NCBI RefSeq assembly: GCF_900182655.1
Contig: NZ_FXTC01000001.1
Coordinates: 930,001-994,000, forward strand
Direction: 5' to 3'
DNA from: Chryseobacterium rhizoplanae
GTDB lineage: Bacteria > Bacteroidota > Bacteroidia > Flavobacteriales > Weeksellaceae
Length of the DNA stretch: 64,000 nucleotides
Position numbers and translations under genes: made by a program. The notes under the pieces are model-generated. The model did not search any database. It had not been told where the DNA came from and was given only the letters and a program-made list of their open reading frames with translations. Within the stretch, counting starts at the first letter, position 1, and each line of letters starts with the position of its first letter. Positions 25,642 through 34,407 of this stretch are shown here, one piece after another.

Positions 25642-26772
25642 ATGGTTAAAATTTCTACAAAACTAATCTTTGCAATAATAGCCTTAAGTCCGGCTATTGC
25701 TTTTGCTCAGGCAGGAAATATTGGGGTAAATACTGCGAATCCGGGTTCTACAATGGATATTAACGGATCATTGGCAGCAAATTATAAAGCAGTTAATACA
25801 GCCTCTTATAATCTGGCACCGTCAGACTTCCATGTTTCATACAGTGGTGGGTCTGATGCTGTATTCAGTCTGCCGTCTTCTATCAGCGGTGTTGGAAATT
25901 TCAAAGGAAGGATTTACAGAATCAAGAATAACACAAACTTTACGATAACTGTCAATTCTGCAGCCCCGGAAACAATTAATGGCAATGCCAGTATTTCGAT
26001 ACCAGCCAACCAAAGTGCTGAGCTTGTAAGTACAGGACTTACAGGAACGAATTCAACCTGGGAAATGCTGTCAACAGGGGCTTCTGCAAGTAGTATCACA
26101 GCAAGTAACGGTCTTACTTTATCCGGTACAGATGTAAAACTGGGCGGAACCCTTTCACAAGCAACCAATATTGCAACGGCGGGAAACAATTTAAGTATCA
26201 ACGGGACAGGAAAAGTCCTGGTAGGAACCAATACGGTACCGGCAGGAGCAGCCAATGCAAAGATTGTTATTGATAACGGAACTGCCAATGGTGCTCTTCA
26301 GATCAAAGACGGTACCCAGCAGCTGGGATATGTACTGACCAGTGATGCAAACGGTTTGGCAACATGGTCTTCCACTGTTACTACAGCTTTTGCCAATAAT
26401 TGGACATCTTACACCGGAACGTTGGTTAATCCTTTTACCGGAAACTCAGGCGGAGATAATTTAACGACAGGAATTTCCGTGAATATTCCTGCCAAAGGAT
26501 GGTATTTTTTCCGATCTGGAATTACGATAACTTCTACTTGTAATGATTACTGGTTTTACATTTCTGGCATAGGAGAGGTATGGAAAGCATATTGTGGGAG
26601 TGCCAGTCCTGATCCTATTAATTTTGTGCCAAGAGATCAGACCAGGGTATTGTACTTCGCAGCACCAGGAATTTATACTATAGTTGCTCATAAGACCAAT
26701 TTAGTAGTTCCGAGTGGATTTAATGGTGGGAACCCTTCTTTTTATCTGGATTTTGTAAAGTTCCAAAACTAA
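25642..26772 (+). CDS. Secreted protein with a GVNTANPGSTMDINGS repeat-type N-terminus
   Basis: A protein of 376 residues with signal peptide (about 1-22, ending AFAQA). The start of the mature protein (NIGVNTANPGSTMDINGSL) is a short beta module found at the N-terminus of many exported Bacteroidota proteins, often near fibre or adhesin-like domains. The middle is rich in Gly, Ser, Thr and Asn. The C-terminus looks like a compact beta domain (GWYFFRSGITITSTCNDYWFYISG). No type IX C-terminal sorting domain seen. Function unknown. Confidence 0.82.
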   Translation: MVKISTKLIFAIIALSPAIAFAQAGNIGVNTANPGSTMDINGSLAANYKAVNTASYNLAPSDFHVSYSGGSDAVFSLPSSISGVGNFKGRIYRIKNNTNFTITVNSAAPETINGNASISIPANQSAELVSTGLTGTNSTWEMLSTGASASSITASNGLTLSGTDVKLGGTLSQATNIATAGNNLSINGTGKVLVGTNTVPAGAANAKIVIDNGTANGALQIKDGTQQLGYVLTSDANGLATWSSTVTTAFANNWTSYTGTLVNPFTGNSGGDNLTTGISVNIPAKGWYFFRSGITITSTCNDYWFYISGIGEVWKAYCGSASPDPINFVPRDQTRVLYFAAPGIYTIVAHKTNLVVPSGFNGGNPSFYLDFVKFQN

Positions 26773-26824
26773 ATTCCGGATAATTATCAGACTAGAAAAA
26801 AGATTCTAAAAACATACTATGAAA

Positions 26825-26860
26825 ATAAAAGCTGTAAAGTTAATTCTTTGCAGCTTTTTT
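26825..26860 (+). terminator. Intrinsic terminator after the 25642 gene
   Basis: Stem AAAAGCTGTAAAG / CTTTGCAGCTTTT with one G-U type position and a six-base loop, followed by TTTTT. It lies 55-90 bp after the stop at 26772. A second weak hairpin GCTCCC-GATG-GGGGC occurs near 27010-27025 and is followed by TTTT. Confidence 0.7.
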
Positions 26861-27049
26861 GTTGAGATAATATATTAATGGTGTCATTCATTTCAAAGGT
26901 TTTATAATTTGCTTCATACCCTAATCGCTGATTATGATTGTACGCATAAATGACAGCATAAATATTTCATACATTTGGGATAAGTTTTTCATTTATCCAA
27001 TAGTTTTAGGCTCCCGATGGGGGCTTTTCTGTTGGGTGATTTTAGCAAA

Positions 27050-27517
27050 TTAAATCAGGTGACGACGGATCGTTTGATATTGTCTAGAAAAAAGTTCCGG
27101 TGCAGCCTTCATTTCCAACAATGATAAGATTCTATTGAACTGCCTTTTAAAATAAAAACCTCTATGGAGTTCCAGTGATTTTTTGCCGTAATATAAAATA
27201 CAAATGGGAGTCTGATATTTTCCAACCAATTTCATATCTATTCCTGTGATGTCAGTCCAGAGAAATTGATGCCGTCTCAGACCTCCTGTAAAGCGGATAT
27301 CCATATCTGAAATGATTAGCTTTAGCCGGGTATGCATGAACATACTGACAGCAATCAGCAAAAGTAATGGTATCAAAAAAATAATGTCTTGTGGAAGGTT
27401 TTTTTGCATGAGAAGACCAAATCCGGTTACGACTAAAAGAAGTCCGAAAAAATAACAGATTATTTTTAGCCATTTTGGTGAGGAAAAAGTCTCTTCAGTC
27501 AGTATCTGTTTCATCAT
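27050..27517 (-). CDS. Small membrane protein, STM3941-like
   Basis: A protein of 155 residues with two hydrophobic helices (about 17-37 and 44-61) followed by a soluble beta-rich part (LIISDMDIRFTGGLRRHQFLWTDITGID) that resembles a PH-like domain of bacterial membrane proteins. It looks like the small STM3941-type family, from memory. Its stop lies close to the weak hairpin at 27010-27025. Function unknown. Confidence 0.7.
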   Translation of the reverse strand: MMKQILTEETFSSPKWLKIICYFFGLLLVVTGFGLLMQKNLPQDIIFLIPLLLLIAVSMFMHTRLKLIISDMDIRFTGGLRRHQFLWTDITGIDMKLVGKYQTPICILYYGKKSLELHRGFYFKRQFNRILSLLEMKAAPELFSRQYQTIRRHLI

Positions 27518-27644
27518 ATAATAGTACGATTTTAAAACGATGTATTTCTATTTTCTAAAAAAATGGAATCAATCATAATGAAGTTTCAACAAAAACAGCC
27601 ACAATTCAATTGTGGCTGCCTCTTTTGAAATCAAATATCGACTA

Positions 27645-28328
27645 TTATAAAGATCTGGAACGGGCGATGTTGATAAGGTACACAAGATGTGCAAACATGC
27701 TTCGTTTTACAGACTCTACTTTTATATCTCCGGTGGTCTGGTTGATCGTTGTTACAAGATCAGTATTGCATTGACCATTGAAGTTACCGCTTCCCAAATA
27801 GTTGACAGTATTGGCAGTGGGATAAGATATCCTTGGATAATCCGGCGCGATCTGGTTGGCAACAGCAGTTGTTCCGCTATATCCTTTATTGTCAACATAT
27901 CGTGCTGTCCAGGTTCCCAGAAACTGTCCGTTACCCGTATTAATACCTTGTCCCACAATAATTTGGGTGTCTACAGGATTGGTAAATCCCGAACAGGAGG
28001 TGTAATGATTTAAAGAAACGGTACAGGAAGAAGCGTTATCAGCAGGCTGAAAGCATTTTCCTTCATAGACGGTCAATCTTTGCTCAGTGGAAGACGTTGA
28101 AGTATTCAGTAATGCTTTCGGAGCGAAGATTTCTTCAGGAGATATAAGCGTTAAAACTCCTTGTGCATCTGCTGCAACAATTTTTTTTTCAGCATTTGAA
28201 AGTCCTCTTACTCTTACCAGGCCATTGACATCTAATGTATGGGAAGGAGTAGATGTATTAATCCCAACCTGTGCTGATAGACTGCCACCAATAGCAAGTG
28301 CTGCCAAAAAGAATGTTTTTGTTTTCAT
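27645..28328 (-). CDS. Secreted protein with GINTSTPSHTLDVNG N-terminal module
   Basis: A protein of 227 residues with signal peptide ending LSAQ. The mature N-terminus (VGINTSTPSHTLDVNGLVRVRGL) is the same module type as in the protein encoded at 25642. The rest has four cysteines (CFQPADNASSC, TSC, QCNTDL) that may form disulfides. No type IX sorting domain was seen. Expression is opposite to the 25642 gene. Function unknown. Confidence 0.8.
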   Translation of the reverse strand: MKTKTFFLAALAIGGSLSAQVGINTSTPSHTLDVNGLVRVRGLSNAEKKIVAADAQGVLTLISPEEIFAPKALLNTSTSSTEQRLTVYEGKCFQPADNASSCTVSLNHYTSCSGFTNPVDTQIIVGQGINTGNGQFLGTWTARYVDNKGYSGTTAVANQIAPDYPRISYPTANTVNYLGSGNFNGQCNTDLVTTINQTTGDIKVESVKRSMFAHLVYLINIARSRSL

Positions 28329-28716
28329 GTTATTTTTTGAAAAAGGTTAAATTTTTCACTAATATAGGAAATAACTTTAAAATGGATGTGAAATTCACCT
28401 GAAATCTCATAAAAACTAATTGTAAATGGATATTGAAAAGAGTAATATCAGATTTCAGGAATCATTTTTTTAAATAACTCAAAAATTATACACCTTATAT
28501 TTGTTTGAAAAATATTTGTATTTTAGCCGAAATATGTTGTTTTTTAATAAACATATCGGGTACTAATTAAAATTCAGATAATTTGAATGAAAAAATTAGT
28601 AGATTTGCACGGAACAAAAAAATAATAAATATTAAACACTATTCTCTGTGACTGAATTTTTAGAAAAGAAGTACATTGAGAATAACAGGATTTTAGGTTA
28701 TAAAACTACTGAAACT
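28329..28716. other. Intergenic region (388 bp) between divergent genes
   Basis: Holds the promoters of two diverging genes. The only motif found is the -7 box at 28600-28607. The rest is AT-rich without convincing hairpins or reading frames; an in-frame upstream ATG at 28648 would add 23 residues lacking signal-peptide character to the lipoprotein and was not used. Confidence 0.5.
28600..28607 (+). promoter_or_regulatory. Candidate promoter -7 box for the 28717 lipoprotein gene
   Basis: TAGATTTG, an exact TAnnTTTG match. A TTTG at 28582-28585 is 14 bp upstream, shorter than the usual 17-23 bp spacing. The implied 5' leader is about 100 nt. Confidence 0.5.
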
Positions 28717-29085
28717 ATGAAGAAACTTTTTTTACTTTTATTTACGGCGTTTTTATTTATCGGCTGCAGCTCTGATGATGATACTATCTATGATTATGTA
28801 GGAACATGGTCAGGTTCTTACGAAGGAAATGATAAAGGAGTTTGGAACTTCGTGGTAGATGAGAGTGGTAAAGTGGTAGGAACAATGCATTCCGATGTTA
28901 ATAATGAAAACTATAGCATTACCGGGAATTTAAGTGAATCAGGAGATCTTAACGCGAGAGTAGGACTTCCTTCACAAGGAGATTTCAAGGGAACGTTAAC
29001 AACAGAAAAAAAAGGAAACGGAAACTGGTCCAACTCACTTCCAACACCTGCAACATCAGGAAGCTGGAAAGGAGAAAAGAAATAA
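28717..29085 (+). CDS. Small lipoprotein
   Basis: About 122 residues from the chosen ATG, which gives a proper lipoprotein signal (MKKLFLLLFTAFLFIGC, lipobox FIGC). Asp residues directly after the cysteine (CSSDDDTIYDY) are common in Bacteroidota lipoproteins. The mature part reads as a small beta barrel (VGTWSGSYEGNDKGVWNFVVDESGKVVGTMHSD), a lipocalin-like pattern. Function unknown. Confidence 0.8.
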   Translation: MKKLFLLLFTAFLFIGCSSDDDTIYDYVGTWSGSYEGNDKGVWNFVVDESGKVVGTMHSDVNNENYSITGNLSESGDLNARVGLPSQGDFKGTLTTEKKGNGNWSNSLPTPATSGSWKGEKK

Positions 29086-29091
29086 AAACAA

Positions 29092-29121
29092 GAAAGTCTG
29101 CAGATTCTGCAGACTTTTTTA
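29092..29121 (+). terminator. Bidirectional intrinsic terminator
   Basis: Perfect 10-bp stem AAGTCTGCAG / CTGCAGACTT with a three-base loop and T tract, 8 bp after the lipoprotein stop. It lies between convergent genes; on the minus strand a shorter T-rich stretch follows, so it may serve both. Confidence 0.85.
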
Positions 29122-29122
29122 T

Positions 29123-29758
29123 TTAAACAAATCCCATGTGGGTAATTTCATCATGATCATTCTTCAGGACTATAAAATAAAGAAGAAGATCATTTTCTGA
29201 AAAAAGCTTTTTAAAAGGCTTTTGCTGCTGATCCCAACTGATTATTTCTTCAGTATATTCTGTGCTGTAATTTTCAGAATCTAATTTTATAGTTAAAATT
29301 ATGGTTTTATCAGCGACACAATCATCTTTTTTATAGAGGATCTGATCTTCAATTCTGATACAATCCGAAATAGTAGGAAGCGTACCCAGCTGAAATTCTC
29401 TCAGAAGCTTTGTTCCTTCTTCAGTCTTTAAACCATTCTCAACCGTTCGTTTTCCTCTTTCGGAAATTATATCAAGGTCTTTGATCATTGTCATAACCTT
29501 TGCGAACTTCTGGTAGAGGAGGGGATCGCCTGCTTCTTTGATATAGAGATCCAGAGTATTCCTGATAACCTTCCCGATTTTGGAGCAATGCCCGAATTCC
29601 GAACTGTTCTGCCGGACTTTCTCATACGAGGGATTTTTTTTAAAAGCAGCTTTATTGAACCCGCTTTTCTTCCGAACCACATTCTTACCGTTCAGATTAT
29701 AAAATACCAGGTCGCCTACAGCTCCCGTGATCTTGATGAGACTTTCATATGTTGCCAT
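29123..29758 (-). CDS. Uncharacterised Flavobacteriia protein
   Basis: About 211 residues from the ATG giving MATYESLIKITGAVGDLVFYNLNGK; 19 more codons lie upstream in frame but are hydrophobic and less plausible. It is soluble, without signal peptide. The N-terminal block with VVRKKSGFNKAAFKKNPSYEKVRQN is very basic, suggesting contact with nucleic acid or another polyanion. I do not recognise the family. Upstream, the 29759-29912 gap is shared with the diverging NlpC/P60 gene. Confidence 0.75.
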   Translation of the reverse strand: MATYESLIKITGAVGDLVFYNLNGKNVVRKKSGFNKAAFKKNPSYEKVRQNSSEFGHCSKIGKVIRNTLDLYIKEAGDPLLYQKFAKVMTMIKDLDIISERGKRTVENGLKTEEGTKLLREFQLGTLPTISDCIRIEDQILYKKDDCVADKTIILTIKLDSENYSTEYTEEIISWDQQQKPFKKLFSENDLLLYFIVLKNDHDEITHMGFV

Positions 29759-29845
29759 ATCTTCAAAATAGAAATCAAATATACCAATAAATAAATGAAA
29801 ACAAAATTTTAACATATATTTATCATATAGTTGTAGTATAGTTAT

Positions 29846-29875
29846 ATTGTAATTAAAATATAAAATGTATATTTG
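29846..29875 (+). promoter_or_regulatory. Promoter for the NlpC/P60 gene
   Basis: A -33-like ATTG (29846-29849), 18 bp spacer, and -7 box TATATTTG (29868-29875): both elements and spacing fit the Bacteroidota consensus. The start at 29913 is 37 bp downstream. Confidence 0.65.
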
Positions 29876-29912
29876 TTGAACAATTACTTAACCGAGTAAA
29901 AATCAGACGAAT

Positions 29913-30485
29913 ATGGGATTGGGATTATTTGAACAGAAAATGAGAATAAAGCAGTGGTCTGTTTTACTGATTGCATCTGCTTTTGTAGTGTCCTGTGGAT
30001 CATCAAAAAGTGTTTCCGGCAGCAAAAAATCAAATACGAAAACCGTTGCCAAATCTGAGAACCTCAGAAAACTGGATTCAAAATTTAACGGAAGTGTATC
30101 CAGATCAATTAATGATATTCTGAAGGATGCTGAAAAATACATCGGAACACCCTATAAATTCGGAGGAAATACATCATCAGGTTTTGACTGTTCCGGATTT
30201 ACTGTAAAAGTGTTTGAAGAAAATGACTTCAACCTTCCAAGAAGATCTTCTGATCAGGCTGAAGCCGGAAAAAATATTGATATCAGAGAGGTAAAACCCG
30301 GTGATCTTTTGTTTTTTGCAACCGCAGGAGGAAGCAGAGTGTCTCACGTAGGAATTGTTCATGATATTGGCCCTGACGGAGAAGTGAAATTCATCCATGC
30401 CTCTACCTCAAAAGGAGTAATGATTTCATCCCTGAACGAAAAATACTGGAATAAGGCATATCTTCATGCCCAAAGAGTTCTGTAA
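29913..30485 (+). CDS. NlpC/P60 cysteine peptidase lipoprotein
   Basis: A protein of 190 residues, or 181 if the second ATG at 29940 (MRIKQWSVLLIASAFVVSC) is used; that start gives a cleaner lipoprotein signal. The lipobox is VVSC. The catalytic domain (about 70-190) shows GTPYKFGG, the nucleophile in DCSGF, and His in SRVSHVGIV, followed by FIHAST. Such enzymes cut peptidoglycan stem peptides and act in cell separation or wall turnover. Confidence 0.92.
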   Translation: MGLGLFEQKMRIKQWSVLLIASAFVVSCGSSKSVSGSKKSNTKTVAKSENLRKLDSKFNGSVSRSINDILKDAEKYIGTPYKFGGNTSSGFDCSGFTVKVFEENDFNLPRRSSDQAEAGKNIDIREVKPGDLLFFATAGGSRVSHVGIVHDIGPDGEVKFIHASTSKGVMISSLNEKYWNKAYLHAQRVL

Positions 30486-30540
30486 ATCTTTAAAATGCAT
30501 TAAATTAATATTTTGTCTGCAGGGAAAGAATGAAATTCAA

Positions 30541-30678
30541 TAGGAACGGGCTAAAGCCCGTTCAATAAAAAATGAAACAATCAACTGGTTTTACCCAAAA
30601 CTTATATAACGATATTCTTTACCACCCCGTCAAAAATTCTTTGAATTTTCGCCACCCCTCCGGTGGAGGGGAATTCTA
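30541..30678. repeat. Palindromic intergenic repeat cluster (REP-like)
   Basis: Three perfect hairpins follow each other in a gene-free stretch: GAACGGGCT/AGCCCGTTC (30544-30563), AAAATTC/GAATTTT (30633-30649) and CCCCTCC/GGAGGGG (30655-30671). The first has no T tract, so it is not a standard terminator. Very similar palindromes are, from memory, frequent between genes in Flavobacteriia genomes. The 30486-30776 gap holds no other feature I can support. Confidence 0.65.
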
Positions 30679-30776
30679 GGTTTCCAATTGAAAATTTCTG
30701 AAATCCCAATACAGGCCGTGTCATTGCAATAGGATTGCATCACAAAACTCCGGTAATTTGCTCGAAACTATTATCA

Positions 30777-31388
30777 ATGACAGACTTTATCAGGTTTTTT
30801 ATTCCTTTATATTTCATACTTTTCTTTGCCGCGTCCTTTGTGGGCATCAGCTACAAAGTGGCAAAACAAATTGGTAAAAACCCTAATGTCCTTCCTAAGG
30901 ATGATTCTGCTTATGGACTTGTAGGATTCTATTTTAAGATTGTACTGTCTGCACTTTTTATCTATACAATGCTTCTTTTGTTTTTTCCGGAAAACATCTT
31001 CAATGCGTTTAAAATCACCATTCTGGAATATAATTTTGTTCAGTACTCAGGATTTGCTTTAATGATTTTTGCTCTGATTTGGGTCATCACAGCCCAGCTG
31101 CAAATGAAGAATTCATGGCGGATCGGGATCGATAATTCAACAAAAACAGAATTGGTGACCCATGGATTGTTCCAATTTTCCAGAAATCCTATATTCCTGG
31201 GAATAACGATAAGTCTTGTTGGTTTTTTTCTTGTTGTCCCAACGGCAATTGCTCTTATTTTCCTTTTGATGGGAAGTGTTTTGATGCAGATTCAGATTCG
31301 GCTTGAGGAGGAATATTTGATGAAAGAACACGGACAAATTTACCTTGCCTATAAAAATAGGGTTAAGCGTATGCTGAGCCTTTATTAA
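30777..31388 (+). CDS. Membrane methyltransferase-like protein (ICMT/PEMT family)
   Basis: About 203 residues from the ATG giving MTDFIRFFIPLYF; fourteen upstream codons are in frame but look non-coding. There are five or so hydrophobic helices. The C-terminal half carries the ICMT/phospholipid-methyltransferase signature: THGLFQFSRNPIFLG and EEEYLMKEHGQIYLAYKNRVKRML. Substrate unknown; bacterial relatives methylate isoprenoid, lipid or quinone-like molecules. Confidence 0.88.
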   Translation: MTDFIRFFIPLYFILFFAASFVGISYKVAKQIGKNPNVLPKDDSAYGLVGFYFKIVLSALFIYTMLLLFFPENIFNAFKITILEYNFVQYSGFALMIFALIWVITAQLQMKNSWRIGIDNSTKTELVTHGLFQFSRNPIFLGITISLVGFFLVVPTAIALIFLLMGSVLMQIQIRLEEEYLMKEHGQIYLAYKNRVKRMLSLY

Positions 31389-31426
31389 AAGCATAACGTT
31401 AAAAACCGTTTTGCTGAACTTTTTTG

Positions 31427-31434
31427 TATCTTTG
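31427..31434 (+). promoter_or_regulatory. Candidate promoter -7 box for dapD
   Basis: TATCTTTG, exact TAnnTTTG match, 25 bp before the dapD ATG. A TTTG at 31410 is too near (13 bp) to be a standard -33 element. Confidence 0.5.
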
Positions 31435-31459
31435 GCCGGTATAATTTTAAATAAGAAAC

Positions 31460-32272
31460 ATGTCGTTACAACAAACTATTGAAAATATCTGGGACAACAG
31501 AGATTTATTGCAGAATGAAGACAGCCAGAAGGCGATTAGAGAGGTTATTTCTTTGGTTGATAAAGGTGAACTTCGTACAGCAGAGCCTACTGAAAACGGA
31601 TGGCAGGTAAATGAATGGGTGAAAAAAGCAGTAGTAATGTATTTTCCGATCCAGAAAATGGAAACTATTGAAGTAGGTCCGTTTGAATTTCATGACAAAA
31701 TGCCTTTAAAGAGAAATTATGCTGAAAAAGGAGTGAGAGTTGTACCACATGCAGTGGCAAGAGAAGGAGCTTATATTGCTCCGGGAGTGATTTTGATGCC
31801 ATCTTATGTAAACATTGGGGCTTATGTAGATTCAGGAACAATGGTAGATACATGGGCAACAGTAGGAAGCTGTGCACAGATCGGTAAAAATGTTCACCTG
31901 AGTGGTGGTGTAGGTATCGGTGGAGTATTGGAGCCGTTACAGGCAGCGCCGGTAATCATTGAAGATGACTGCTTCATCGGTTCAAGATGTATCGTTGTAG
32001 AAGGAGTTCACGTAGAAAAAGAAGCCGTATTGGGTGCAAACGTAGTATTGACAGCTTCAACAAAAATTATCGATGTTACAGGAGATACCCCTATCGAAAT
32101 CAAAGGAAGAGTTCCTGCACGTTCAGTAGTAATCCCTGGAAGCTATACAAAACAGTATCCGGCTGGAGAATACCAGGTTCCTTGTGCATTGATCATTGGT
32201 CAGAGAAAAGAATCTACAGACAAGAAAACATCTCTGAATGATGCATTGAGAGATAATAATGTAGCGGTTTAA
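31460..32272 (+). CDS. dapD: DapD, tetrahydrodipicolinate N-succinyltransferase
   Basis: A protein of 270 residues, the standard DapD length. It makes N-succinyl-2-amino-6-ketopimelate for lysine and cell-wall diaminopimelate. Residues 100-240 form the left-handed beta-helix with hexapeptide repeats (VIIEDDCFIGSRCIVVEGVHVEKEAVLGANVVL), preceded by KMPLKRNYAEKGVRVVP, where the family binds substrate. The next gene starts 29 bp downstream on the same strand, so read-through into the glycan cassette is possible. Confidence 0.97.
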   Translation: MSLQQTIENIWDNRDLLQNEDSQKAIREVISLVDKGELRTAEPTENGWQVNEWVKKAVVMYFPIQKMETIEVGPFEFHDKMPLKRNYAEKGVRVVPHAVAREGAYIAPGVILMPSYVNIGAYVDSGTMVDTWATVGSCAQIGKNVHLSGGVGIGGVLEPLQAAPVIIEDDCFIGSRCIVVEGVHVEKEAVLGANVVLTASTKIIDVTGDTPIEIKGRVPARSVVIPGSYTKQYPAGEYQVPCALIIGQRKESTDKKTSLNDALRDNNVAV

Positions 32273-32301
32273 AATTAATATTGTAAGCTAATACCACAAT
32301 C

Positions 32302-33471
32302 TTGAAAGAAAAATTTCTTAAAATATTATTAAACCCTAAATATATATTTGGGGTTTATCTTATTATATCCGTTGTTACAGCAATTTCCAAATACCTGAGA
32401 GGAGATTATGCGATCAATAATTATCTGATTTTTAAAAATGTATTCTTTAATACCATTCATCAGAAAAACTTATTTATCCATTATCCTGATCTTTATTTTG
32501 ACTTAAACCATTATGGCGTGTTTTTCAGTGCATTGATTGCTCCGTTTGCCATGATGCCGGATTGGCTGGGAATTTCACTCTGGAATATTGCCAATACTTT
32601 TATCTTCATTTATGGTATTTACAAACTGCCGTTTTCAGACAGTAAAAAAGCAATTTTCGGGCTGCTTTGCCTTCAGGAATACATTACAGCAGCTTTAAGT
32701 TTGCAGTTTAATGTAGCACTGACAGGTCTTTTACTGTTATCTGCAGTATATATTTACGAAAGAAAAGAAGTAAAATCTGTAACTGCAATTTTAATAGGAA
32801 TATTTGTGAAGATCTACGGAATTGTAGGATTGACACAGTTTTTCTTCATAAAAAATAAAACGAAATTTATTCTTTCAGGAATTGCTATTGCCGTATTGTT
32901 TTTTGTACTTCCGATGGCGTATTCAAGCCCGCAGTTTGTGATTCAGTGTTACTCAGACTGGTTTCAGTCTATTGTAGAGAAAAACAGTGAAAACCAGGTG
33001 TTGGGAAATATGCAGGACATCTCACTGATGGGCTTTGTAAGAAGAGTTTTAGGTGATGCTTCTATCTCCAATCTCGTATTTTTAGCCGGCGGATTGCCGC
33101 TTTTTGCTTTACCTTATATCAGAATCAAGCAGTATAAGCACTATGCATTCCAATTAATGATTCTGGCTTCAACATTACTGTTTTTGGTATTGTTCAGCTC
33201 AAGTTCAGAATCTCCAACCTATATTATTGCGGTTGTAGGAGTGCTGATATGGTTTTTCCTTCAGAAAGAAAGAACACCGCTTATCATAGGATTGCTTGTT
33301 TTCGTTATTATTTTCACCTGTTTTTCCACTTCGGATCTGTTTCCGAAATTTGTAAAAGAAAACTATATCATTAAATATTCATTAAAAGCTGTACCTTGTA
33401 TTGTAATCTGGTTGAGAGTAACATATGAACTTCTGACTAAAGATTTTGAGAAAAATTACAGCCTGAATTAA
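32302..33471 (+). CDS. Membrane glycosyltransferase, GT87-like (DUF2029)
   Basis: A protein of 389 residues with about ten hydrophobic helices. The N-terminal part (GDYAINNYLIFKNVFFNTIHQKNLFIHYPDLYFDLNHYG) resembles the GT87/DUF2029 family, which uses polyprenyl-phosphate sugars on the outer face of the inner membrane. The start is TTG: there is no ATG or GTG between the in-frame stop at 32284 and this codon, and the next methionine is far inside. The following GT2 gene starts 5 bp later and could supply the polyprenyl-phosphate sugar. Confidence 0.85.
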   Translation: MKEKFLKILLNPKYIFGVYLIISVVTAISKYLRGDYAINNYLIFKNVFFNTIHQKNLFIHYPDLYFDLNHYGVFFSALIAPFAMMPDWLGISLWNIANTFIFIYGIYKLPFSDSKKAIFGLLCLQEYITAALSLQFNVALTGLLLLSAVYIYERKEVKSVTAILIGIFVKIYGIVGLTQFFFIKNKTKFILSGIAIAVLFFVLPMAYSSPQFVIQCYSDWFQSIVEKNSENQVLGNMQDISLMGFVRRVLGDASISNLVFLAGGLPLFALPYIRIKQYKHYAFQLMILASTLLFLVLFSSSSESPTYIIAVVGVLIWFFLQKERTPLIIGLLVFVIIFTCFSTSDLFPKFVKENYIIKYSLKAVPCIVIWLRVTYELLTKDFEKNYSLN

Positions 33472-33476
33472 TAAAT

Positions 33477-34406
33477 ATGAAGAAAATTTCAATTGTAATT
33501 CCTGCCTATAACGAAGAAGGAAATGTCGCAATGATCCATCAGAAAATTAAAGAAGTTTTTGATGGCTTACCTAATTACGACTTTGAAATCATATTTGTAA
33601 ACGATGGCAGCAGAGACAATACGCAACAAAAATTAGAAGAACTTTCCAAGCAATATGATGAAGTGAAATTCATTGAGTTTTCGAGGAATTTTGGACATCA
33701 GCCCGCTGTGAAAGCAGGAATGGACAGTGCCTTGGGAAATGCAGTTATTTCGATGGACGGAGACCTTCAGCATCCGCCGGAGATTATTCCGGAAATGATT
33801 CAGAAGTGGGAGGAAGGCTATGATGTGGTTTTTACTTTCAGGACTTATCCTAAGGAAATTTCCTTCTTTAAAAGAAAAACATCAGACTTATTTTATAAGC
33901 TTTTATCAAGTCTGTCAGACGTTAATCTAACAAAAGGAGGCGGCTCAGATTTCAGATTGCTGGATGCCAGAGCAGTGGATGTAATGAGAAATTTTAACGA
34001 AGATGACTTATTCCTCAGAGGACTGACGAGCTGGATGGGATTTAAACAGATTGGAATTGACTTTACCGCTGCAGAAAGACTTTCAGGAAAAAGCAGCTAC
34101 AATCTTAAAAAAATGTTCACCTTTGCCTTTACGGGAATCACTGCTTTCAGTGTGAAACCATTGTATTTGGCAGCTTATCTGGGTTTTTTATTCTCAGCTC
34201 TTTCGGTAATCGGATATGGTGCATATGTGGTTCATTCCTTCATTGCAAAAACAGAGATCTCGGGTTGGGCATCATTGATTATGACCATTGTTTTCTTCGG
34301 AGGGCTTCAGCTGATCATCCTCGGAATCATGGGGATTTATTTAGGTAAAATATTTAAACAGGTGAAAGACAGGCCTAATTATATTATTAAAAACAAAAAT
34401 TTTTAG
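33477..34406 (+). CDS. GT2 glycosyltransferase, polyprenyl-phosphate sugar synthase type
   Basis: A protein of 309 residues. Residues 1-220 are a GT2 domain: VIPAYNEEGNV, FVNDGSRDNT, and SMDGDLQHPPE with the DxD-like metal site. Two TM helices follow at about 230-255 and 268-290. This is the architecture of DPM1/GtrB/ArnC-type enzymes, which load a nucleotide sugar onto a polyprenyl phosphate. It sits 1 bp before the deacetylase gene. Confidence 0.93.
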   Translation: MKKISIVIPAYNEEGNVAMIHQKIKEVFDGLPNYDFEIIFVNDGSRDNTQQKLEELSKQYDEVKFIEFSRNFGHQPAVKAGMDSALGNAVISMDGDLQHPPEIIPEMIQKWEEGYDVVFTFRTYPKEISFFKRKTSDLFYKLLSSLSDVNLTKGGGSDFRLLDARAVDVMRNFNEDDLFLRGLTSWMGFKQIGIDFTAAERLSGKSSYNLKKMFTFAFTGITAFSVKPLYLAAYLGFLFSALSVIGYGAYVVHSFIAKTEISGWASLIMTIVFFGGLQLIILGIMGIYLGKIFKQVKDRPNYIIKNKNF

Positions 34407-34407
34407 A

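Noticed and set aside
26817..26970. A minus-strand frame of about 49 codons containing AYNHNQRLGYEANYKT, faintly like the C-terminus of IS3-type transposases
   Set aside because: The similarity is vague, there is no catalytic motif, no inverted ends were found, and the frame overlaps the terminator of the 25642 gene.
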